From: Coix lacryma-jobi var. lacryma-jobi
Taxonomy: Eukaryota > Streptophyta > Magnoliopsida > Poales > Poaceae
Assembly: GCA_009763385.1 (NCBI GenBank)
Contig: CM019831.1
Location: 87,517,845-87,581,844, forward strand
Direction: 5' to 3'
Length of the DNA: 64,000 nt
The translations under genes and the position numbers were made by a program. Below are positions 57,274 to 64,000 of the stretch, one piece after another. The first letter of the stretch is position 1. Each line of letters opens with the position of its first letter. The notes under the pieces were generated by a model that was not told the origin of the DNA, made no database searches, and saw only the letters and a program-made list of their open reading frames with translations.

Positions 57274-57690
57274 TCATTGAGGGATCAAATCATTTTTATC
57301 ATTTTGAACAACTGTAATGCCTCCCTTCTTAGGCACGACTTGCACTGGGCTAACCCACTCACTATTTGGAACAGGGTAGATTATGCCTGCGTGTAAGAGT
57401 TTTAAGACTTCTCTCTTCACAACTTCTCTCATCGCATTGTTCAACCTTCTTTGAGGCTCCCTAGAAGGTGTGGATTCAGGATCGATAGGGATGTGATGTG
57501 TACAAAGAGCGGGACTAATCCCTTTGATATCTTGAAGAGAGTAGCCTAATACAGATCGATATTTCTCCAAAACAGTGATGAGTTTAAAGTTCTCCTCCAT
57601 AGAAAGTTTATCACTAATGATTACGGGAGATTCTCGATCACCATTGAGGAACACATACTTGAGACCTGAGGGGAGGGGGGTTGAGTTCAA
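57274..57690 (-). pseudogene. Athila-like RT N-terminal segment
   Basis: A 138-residue frame covering the region between protease and RT and the RT N-terminus (KLLHAGIIYPVPNSEWVSPV, VVPKKGG). It ends in TGA at 57274-57276, where CGA (Arg) is expected before the TITGW...CIDYR block; a C-to-T change at CpG fits. Relative to the gag frame it is shifted by one base at a C run near 57672-57682. Confidence 0.82.
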
Positions 57691-59302
57691 TGGGAGGTTT
57701 TGAGGGTGGTTCGGACTCCTTCAAATCTATGGGTTCATCCAAGTTGTCCTCTTCTTGGATGAAATGTTGAGCATCATCTTCAAGATTTGGTTCAAAAGAT
57801 TCTAGAAGAGAGGTTGTCATCACTTCCTCCATTGGAATATGCTCGGGATTTGACTCTGCTTTTGAATTTGCAGATCGTGTTAAGGGAACAGAAAGGTTCA
57901 CACTTTTCCCGAGGTTGACATGAAGGCTCCCCGAATGTTGACCTTCTTGTAGGAGCTTTTCAAGGGGATGCCCAATCAAAAGATCAAAATCAGAAATCTC
58001 GAAGATATAGAAGTTTAAGAGAATTGTGATTTCATTGATTGTGATTGGGACCATGCGTGCAATCCCATGACACTTTATGACTTCTACAGATGGAATTTTG
58101 AGGAGTTTGTCAGTCGGAGTTAGAGGTTCATCACTAGCAAAGAGGGCATATGCTAGAGAATCAGACATGATGCTCACTCCGACGGTGGGATTGTAAAAAG
58201 AGTCTAATGCAACATCTTTCATGAAACAACGAATAGTTGTGGAGGGAGAAATGATCCGAATTACTTCGGATGAAGTTTTAGCCTCCTTAAGCCACTCATT
58301 GCTCGTGATGGATGTTAGCTCTTTGATCGTATCCTTAAGATAGCTTGGAGAATGAAGGTTTGGAGTAGATGATGCAGAAGATCTCTTTTTCACGGGGAAA
58401 TTCGAGGTATTTCCATAATCGGAATCAGAGAAAAGATCATCCTCGATTTCAAAAGGGAATTCCAAAGGTTGAATTTCTTCTTCCTTTAGAGGAGTTAGGT
58501 CTTGTGGTGTTTTTGGTTCAGGAGCGATAGCTAAATCATGGAATTGGGGTGGTTGTGATTCAACTACTTGGACCTCTTCTTCTTCCTTGGGAGATGATTC
58601 CTTTTCTACCTCTGGGAGCTCCTCAAGAATGTCGGGGTAAGGAGTGTTTTCAAGGATTTTATCAAGAATGGACCTCGCTTCACTCGCGGATAGATGAAGG
58701 AAAGCTCCTCCAGAGGCTATATTAAGGAATTGTTCAGAGTCCTTGCTAAGACCCATATAAAAATGTTGTAAAAGCATTGGGTCAGGTATAGCAAGGTCAG
58801 GGCCTGAAGAGACAAGATCTGTAAAACGGACCCATGATGCACCTAGAGGCTCCTTCTCTTTTTGCTTAAACGTTAGGACCTCCGTTCGAAGATGGACAAC
58901 ACGAGAAATGGGAAAGAAGGCTACACAAAATTTGGTTTGAAGGGTTTCCCATTCTCCTTGTACACTCTCTACGTGGCGAGCATACCAATGTTTAGCTATC
59001 CCCATCAGAGAAAATGGGAATAGCTTCCATTTCAGGGTATCTCGTGTCATGCCTTGAATATGAAGACATGAGCACAATTGCTCAAATTCACGCAGATGAG
59101 AATATTGACTCTCATCTTCGCTCCCAGAAAAGGGATCTGCCTGAACCATCGCTATGAAACCAGGGCGAAGCTCATAGCGAACAGCCAAGATGGCTTTGGA
59201 TGATTTAGGTGGCTCCAAACTAGCGCCCTTTGGAGCACCATATTGAAAGAGAGGTGTTTGATCCATGATGTAAAATGTAAATGAAATTGATGAAATTGGC
59301 AA
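57638..59302 (-). pseudogene. gag: Athila-like gag and protease-like region
   Basis: A 554-residue frame. A Retrotrans_gag-type domain is at about 70-230 (FEQLCSCLHI, LKWKLFPFSLMGIAKHWY, FYMGLSKDSEQFLNIASGGAF). A long acidic linker follows (about 240-330). Then comes a region placed like the retropepsin (about 345-480: CFMKDVALDSFYNPTVGVSI ... DFDLLIGHPLEKLL). Where Athila proteases carry D-S/T-G this copy reads NPTVG, so a catalytic Asp is not obvious. No zinc knuckle is seen. The start at 59302 is the first ATG in frame; a second Met at about residue 13 (MDQTPLFQYG) fits the family better. The frame runs out of phase at a C run near 57675, so no gag-pol fusion can form. Confidence 0.8.
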
Positions 59303-59331
59303 CTCAATTCTATATTAAGAACAGCTACCGT

Positions 59332-59349
59332 TCCCCGGCAACGGCGCCA
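59332..59349 (-). other. Primer binding site of the Athila-like element (Asp tRNA)
   Basis: The minus strand reads TGGCGCCGTTGCCGGGGA, complementary to the 3' end of plant Asp tRNA, a site used by Athila-group elements. Confidence 0.85.
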
Positions 59350-59356
59350 GAAAGCT

Positions 59357-60320
59357 TGTTGACACCTAAAGTGGCAAACGGGTAAACCGCAAGCGTACGG
59401 TTGTCAAGGTAGCCTTCACCAGGAGTATTCCAGGTATCGTATTTTCCACAGGGAACGTGAAGTGGTCTTAACAAAGAACTAAGCTCGTCCTATGAAGACA
59501 CAAGGGTATAAGATAGATTTGGTTGAGAGGATCTCTATGGTTATGAAACTGGATAGGTAAGGTAGATAGAAAGGTTGTTCACTTCAGGTCACTAAGCCGT
59601 TTAGCAACAGAAAGGGATGAGAAGGGTGCTAAGCCACCTAGCACAAGAAGACCTATGTTTTAATAACTTGGCCAAATGTGGTGGAATCAAAGGCTAGATA
59701 GGGATGTCACCACCTACTAGCTACCACAAACAAACCGTTGAACAAGCCGCAGACACAGGTAAGCGTATAATCTAGACACCACGTCTACACTATATCTTAC
59801 TACTCTAATCTAAATTCCGATGATATTGACTAGAGTACCGGGTTAAGGGCGGTGAACCAATGAACAACAAAAGTAAATACTTTACTTGAACTAAGGATCA
59901 AAAACCATAAAAGAATCTCGAATGCTTACTTACAAAGAAGGCCGCTCATGGAGCAAGTCTTGTGATGATGGTTGCATTTGGTTTCGGTATGGACCCATGA
60001 ATCCATGTGCTTCTCATCTTGCACCATTGAGTAAAAGCACATGTTTGATCCAAGGGTTAATATTGGCTTGAACATGCTTCTCTTGGATCATGCCATGTCA
60101 CCCTAGCCGAGGTGGCCCAAAGGTGGGGTCGGCCGACCCCCTTGGTGAGCCCACCTAGCCTCATTTTGTTCATTTTGCCATCTCCTACAAGTTCACAAGC
60201 TAAGAGTACAAGTGGAACTTATTAGTGATAAATATGCTCATGATATGCTATACTTCCTTGGAACCGAGGCCTGTTGATGGTATTTTGATAAGGTAAAACA
60301 TGCTATAACTTCCGTCAACA
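59357..60320 (-). repeat. Athila-like 5' LTR with internal deletion, 964 bp
   Basis: Collinear with the split 3' LTR except that 491 bp (equivalent to 52273-52763) is missing at the junction near 59944. The missing part holds the possible TATA region and two of the GGTCGGCCGACC palindromes. As the 5' LTR this copy should drive transcription, so the loss probably silenced the element. Confidence 0.92.
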
Positions 60321-60325
60321 ACGAC
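60321..60325. repeat. Target-site duplication of the Athila-like element, right copy (ACGAC)
   Basis: Matches 40900-40904. Confidence 0.9.
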
Positions 60326-60708
60326 CTGCGAAAGAGCTCATGACAAGACCAGTGCGGCGAAAGTATCTTACAAGGAGTGCGAACTCACATTCGCACGATA
60401 GCCGCTCGGACCGTGCCCTCGACACATTTGCGCGATAGCCGCTCGAACCGTGCCCTCGACACATTCGCGCGATAGCCACTCGAACCGTGCCCTGGACTGT
60501 TTGCTTAGACTGCATTCGGCGCCCCTTTCGAGCGAAAGCGCACCCGACCATGTCGGCCTGCTTCCGCCCGAAAGTACTTTCGTCCGCTCCTTTCCAGCGC
60601 CTCTTACGAGACGGAAAAATGCTCTCGATTCCGATGGCGTGCTTCCGCTCGACGACCTCACCCGAAACGCGGGCTAGGGATGCCTGTGCCCTGGGTACCG
60701 TCCCAACA
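60326..60708 (-). repeat. Candidate split LTR, outer half (Tat-like)
   Basis: On the minus strand this would start TGTTGGGACGGTACC at 60708, sharing its first 11 bases with the Tat-like LTR at 7539-8709, and continue across the Athila-like insertion to 40551. It holds a 37-bp tandem repeat in what would be U3. Frames here (60315-60782) are not credible as genes. Confidence 0.35.
60386..60494. repeat. 37-bp tandem repeat, three copies
   Basis: Units start at 60386, 60423 and 60460 with CACATTYGCRCGATAGCC and end near CCGTGCCCT. Differences are few, so the array is recent or kept even. Confidence 0.9.
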
Positions 60709-60837
60709 AGCCCTTCACGGTTGAACCCATAAGCCCGCATGGTTCGACCATGTCCTTTCGTTGGGCACCTACTCCCGCCCACAAAAGTTCATCGCTTTCG
60801 CTGTGAAACCGAATTAGAGGAAATTTTTTTGTTTATA

Positions 60838-60961
60838 TTTACCTTATTATTATTATTTTTTTGATTTATTTTATTTTATTTTATTATATGTATATTTATT
60901 TTTTATTTATTTTTACTATATATATATTTATTATTTTTTATTATTATTTTATTATTTTTAA
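60838..60961. repeat. AT-rich low-complexity stretch
   Basis: Over 100 bases of TTATT/TTTA/TATA mixtures with no coding value; it explains the apparent hydrophobic frame 60861-61079. Confidence 0.85.
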
Positions 60962-61084
60962 TGGACCTGCACCACTTGTGCGTGACTTGACGCTTCGGGT
61001 TCGATGGCTGCGACGCTTCGTTTTTCGTGCGCATACGTCTTTTCGTTTTCTCAAGGAGCGCGCCAGGTCTGCCGTTTGAACGTG

Positions 61085-61092
61085 TATATAAA
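61085..61092 (+). promoter_or_regulatory. TATA box upstream of the gypsy-type transposon-domain gene
   Basis: TATATAAA in GTG-TATATAAA-CGAGGGG, about 140 bases before a plausible 5'-UTR intron (61232-61352, GTTAGT...TTAG) whose acceptor directly precedes the ATG. Confidence 0.55.
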
Positions 61093-61352
61093 CGAGGGGA
61101 GGTGGTCATCAAGTGAGTTTTCGTGGCGCTTGCTTCATCTATTTTTCTCGCCGCTTCCGCGTCTGCCGCTACACCCGATTCATCAAGATAGCTTTCGCTG
61201 CCTCACTTCGCTGCGTCAGCCTTTCGACCTGGTTAGTGTTGTTTATACTTTCCTTTCCTTTCATCTATCTATGCGTTCTTTTAAGTTGTTACTTTTAAGA
61301 TTCCCGTTTTCGCATAGACTCTTGTTTATTTTGTGTTTCGCCGCCATGTTAG

Positions 61353-62468
61353 ATGGTGTCTTCCACTTCCACATCATCCACCAGCTCTTCTAGCGAAAGT
61401 GATGAGACTTCTGGGTTGTCGCCTCACGAACATAGTGTTGATGTTTCTATTGGTTCTGGGGTTGCTCCACGGGTCCTGGACCACAACGGCAGTCTGTTTG
61501 ACGAAGGAGATTCTGTTTCAGTGATGGTTCCTACCGACTGCTCATTCTACCTTGGAGCTTCGCAGGTGTCATCTGCAGCTCTACATTCTTTGATCGAGAA
61601 AGGGACATTGCGGATGGATCACCTCGCTAGCTGTCGTGTTCCTGGAGACGAGGAAGTTCCTCTTCCGCGGCCCTATGAAGCAGTCATTTTTCGTGATTAC
61701 TTTGTCGTGGGACTAGACTTTCCGCTTGAGGGATTTGTGGCGGATGTTCTTTCTGGGTTTGAGATTCAGATGCATCAACTAACTCCGAACGCATTCGTCA
61801 GACTCAGCGTATTCGCTATGGCGATGAAGATGCTTGGCTGCACACCTCGGGCCGATGTTTTCGTGCGATTCTATGATATCCACCGGAGGGTTTCGAAAGT
61901 AAACGATCCTTTTCTGGGGAAGGAGCTACCCAGCAAAATAGGCTGCGTCAACTTTGTTCCGCGGAAAACCCGAGGCAGCATTTCTATTTCACTTACGTAT
62001 CGGAACAAATGAACTGACTGGACTCACTTTTGGTTCTACTATCTGGTTTGTTCTGATGATGTGGTTGACGCCCAAATGGCTAAAGGGAGTAAGAAAGCGT
62101 CTCCGCTTGTTTCGGTTTTGGAGAAGTATCCGAGCAAGCATCTTCCGCCTGTCGCCTTGACCGAAGAGGAGAGAATTAGGTGTGGTGACGCCTTCTTGCT
62201 TACTGCTCGGTTTCAAATAAGTCAGGACCTTGTCGAGGAGTGGATGGCTGTGGGGATGAATCCGCTCTGCAGCGAGACTTCATTTGAAGGTTTCGCTGAC
62301 CAAGGTGGCTACCGAGGGCCCCGCTTGCTGATTGAAAGGCCTAGCAATTTTGCTGATGATGAATCTTATGTCAATTTATTGAAAGAGAACCTAGGAAGAT
62401 TTGCGGGCCGTATCTGCGGAAAGAAAGCGAATTTCAACTTGGCAATCTGGGCCGTGGCCGCCACTTGA
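61353..62468 (+). pseudogene. Gypsy-type transposon-domain (PF04195-like) protein, N-terminal exon, frameshifted
   Basis: From ATG 61353: a Ser-rich tail (about 1-30), then a domain like the Pfam putative gypsy-type transposon family (YEAVIFRDYFVVGLDFPLEG, IQMHQLTPNAFVRLSVFAMA, MLGCTPRADVFVRFYDIHRR) up to about residue 200. Two small indels then disturb the frame: about one base lost near 61983 and a 4-bp tandem duplication (ACTGACTG) near 62016-62023. The original frame resumes at about 62025 and runs to a TGA at 62466-62468. A further one-base loss near 62460 leads into the next segment. Such genes are common in grass genomes and linked to gypsy-like elements; the biochemical role is unknown. 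There is no RT or integrase nearby. Confidence 0.65.
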
Positions 62469-62728
62469 ATCGCACATTTCACATGATGGGAGTCAAATAT
62501 GTTGAAAGACCCTTGCTTGACGAAAGCAAGGAAGAAACCGAAGATTCGAGGGCGAAAGGCAAGGGTCCGGCTCGCCGACGTGGTCGGAGTGGCGTGATCC
62601 CTAGGTGGAAAGCTGCCGAGGTTGGTGACATTCTCATAGGGCGCTTGATTGCCAAACCCCCGCGAAAGAGCCAAGGGGGAGCGTTGGACTCGATCCCCGA
62701 CATTGATCCGTTCGATCACCCGAGGGTG
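62469..62728 (+). pseudogene. Gypsy-type transposon-domain gene, second coding segment
   Basis: Continues the protein in a shifted frame (TFHMMGVKYVE, then a basic stretch GKGPARRRGRSG) to DPFDHPRV at 62728. There a donor GTTAGT begins an intron of 121 bases (62729-62849, acceptor CCCACAG). The splice is phase 0 and joins two open frames, which supports the model. Confidence 0.55.
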
Positions 62729-62849
62729 GTTAGTCTCCGCGCCTTTTGTTTCGGCTTGGTTATCTGTACTCCCTTGGGTTTTTGTGATGCATTATCGTTT
62801 CCAGCTTTCGCTATGGATTTGACTTACCCTGTTTTTGTCGTGCCCACAG

Positions 62850-63515
62850 AGCACGTCGCGAGCTACGGAGATGGCGCCGAAGAAAGCGAGTGTGCAACTT
62901 TCGCACTCAGCTTTCGACGATGATGCTTCTATCGCCGACCTTCCCACATTCGCCAAGCCTAGTTCACGGAAGGCCCCGCGTCCGTCAGAAATAGCGGATC
63001 GTCACGCGAAAAAGCAAAAGACTCAACGCCCCGAGGTTTCGACTCAGGTGTCCAACGAAAAAGAGGTTGCTGGGGAGAAGGGGGCCGGTTCCTCGAGAAT
63101 GCCAGCTCCCGCTGCAGTTGACAAGGGTAAGTCTCGTTTTTTGGGTGGATGCATTCGCTTGACGCAGGAGATGGTGGATGGGCAGATCCTAGGCCATGGG
63201 CGGTTGATCCTTGACGCGGCACCTTTGGACTACGAAAACCCCTGCTTTTATACCAGGTGGAGCTCGTCGAGCGAAACGGACGACGCAAGGGAAAAGTCTT
63301 ATTGCATTGCTCATTCTTTGGGTGCAGCCTCAGACGCTCAACTCGCCTGTCGTATTGACTATCGTTGAGTTGGTGTTCTGCCTGGCGACGGCGATCAGAC
63401 TATGAAATTTGTAGAGTTCTCGTAGAGAGCATTCGTTGCTCCAGAGATTGAAAGGGATCTCCTGAAGGTTAACAACGCAAAGCTTAATGATGCGCTCTCC
63501 TTTCACCTAGCTAGC
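62850..63515 (+). pseudogene. Gypsy-type transposon-domain gene, third exon
   Basis: Open from the acceptor at 62849: STSRATEMAPKKASVQ, a Lys/Arg-rich part (ADRHAKKQKTQRPE, possible nuclear signal), then a region ending LACRIDYR. In-frame TGA (63366-63368) and TAG (63423-63425) interrupt it, but the reading continues recognisably (APEIERDLLKVNNAKLNDAL) to a strong donor GTGAGT at 63516. The exon is 666 bases, a multiple of three, so both splice sites are phase 0. Confidence 0.55.
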
Positions 63516-63611
63516 GTGAGTGCTTAGCTTCCTCATGGACTTTACGTTCCATTCCCCTCTTTTTGGTTGACGTTGATGTAGCGCTTGTTCATTTTATACG
63601 CTATTTCACAG

Positions 63612-64000
63612 GCTGTTGTTATCGCTTGTAGCCAAAGTCACCGAGGCGAGCTTTACATTTGCAAGCTTGAGCGTGGCTGACAGGAAAAAGATGATCAAAT
63701 CAAGAGCCTTGCTGCAGATCTAGAGGTGCAGACGAATAGGGTCGAGGACGAGCAGACTTCTTGGAAGGCGAGTCAGCGGGAGGTCGAAAGTCTGAAGAAT
63801 GAACTGTCGCAGTTGCGGTCCGCGCAAGCCGAAAGGGAGAGGATGCTTTTGGCTTCGACGACCGGCGTTGTGTCGCGCTTTCGCAAATGCCTCCGCAGCA
63901 TTGGGGTTGAAACGGAAAGCCCGCCCGGGAACAATGTTGATGGCCTCATTAAATGGATTCGCTCGGAGATGGAGTCGCTAGAGGGGCACATGGCCCTTGG
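63612..64000 (+). pseudogene. Gypsy-type transposon-domain gene, fourth exon with coiled coil, runs off the window
   Basis: After the intron 63516-63611 (GTGAGT...TTTCACAG) the frame is open except for TGA at 63678-63680, then open to the window end. It encodes a long coiled coil (EKDDQIKSLAADLEV, REVESLKNELSQLRS) followed by VVSRFRKCLRSIGVE and WIRSEMESLEGHMAL. The coiled coil suggests self-assembly. There is no Met near the exon start because it is an internal exon. Confidence 0.55.

Larger units (their letters stand above)
40905..60320 (-). mobile_element. Athila-like Ty3/gypsy element, interrupted and defective
   Basis: Minus-strand element of about 8.6 kb after removing the SIRE-like insertion. 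It has LTRs TGTTGACACC...GTCAACA at 59357-60320 (5') and 40905-41046 plus 51826-53137 (3'), an Asp-tRNA primer site, a polypurine tract and a 5-bp duplication ACGAC. Order on the minus strand: gag/protease-like, RT, RNase H, integrase, no chromodomain. The Asp primer site and the RT sequence (FLDGYSGYHQIPIHPNDQ, FMDDFSVYG) place it with the Athila group. Coding breaks and a promoter deletion make it inactive. No env-like frame is visible. Confidence 0.92.

Noticed and set aside
60315..60782. Frames across the 37-bp repeat and flanks
   Set aside because: They depend on the tandem repeat and cross the Athila-like insertion junction, so they cannot be ancestral genes.
1..64000. CRISPR arrays, tRNA or rRNA genes, bacterial operons
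   Set aside because: No spacer-like regular array, tRNA cloverleaf or rRNA-like segment was noticed; the short repeats found are LTR-internal. A tRNAscan and rRNA search would be decisive.

Overview
The window looks like plant nuclear DNA from a grass, probably panicoid. I base this on its Tekay-type chromovirus, Athila-like and SIRE/Maximus-like LTR retrotransposons, its very long LTRs, and a gypsy-type transposon-domain gene with short introns. I found no intact host gene, tRNA, rRNA or CRISPR array. Nearly every base can be placed in a nested stack of LTR elements, and four of these elements have both ends and matching 5-bp target-site duplications (TSDs).

Layout. 1-6937 is the 3' part of a non-coding, LARD-like element (E1) with a 5.2-kb LTR. 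6938-8709 is an LTR (TGTTG...CAACA, minus strand) plus leader of a Tat-like element that E1 appears to interrupt. 8710-12865 is a worn 3' part of an Athila-like element (minus strand). A second, complete member of the E1 family (E2, 12866-40508, TSD ATGGA) sits in it. E2's 5' LTR is itself split by a young Tekay chromovirus (17175-29355, minus strand, TSD GCATG). After E2, 40514-40904 and 60326-60708 may be two halves of one LTR. They are separated by an Athila-like element (40905-60320, minus strand, TSD ACGAC). Its 3' LTR is split by a gag-only SIRE-like copia element (41047-51820, plus strand, TSD GATGA). 60709-64000 carries a decayed multi-exon gene with a gypsy-type transposon domain and a coiled-coil tail that runs off the window.

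How the parts work. The Tekay element has a nearly intact gag-pol frame (CCHC, DSG protease, RT, RNase H, DDE integrase, chromodomain), broken only by three in-frame TAG codons, plus a separate proline-rich ORF upstream of gag. The Athila-like element has lost function through two frameshifts, two stops and a 491-bp deletion in its promoter LTR. E1/E2 and the SIRE-like element lack reverse transcriptase and would depend on partners elsewhere.

The least expected signal is in the SIRE-like element. It carries arrays of inverted repeats whose two arms change together between units: a 35-36-bp array in U3, and a series of stem-loops with different but matching stems in the 3' non-coding region. 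It also has a cluster of CGGAC-N-GTCCG palindromes downstream of the TATA box. These arrays are the best candidates for an undescribed structural element. Alignments and divergence figures here were made by eye.
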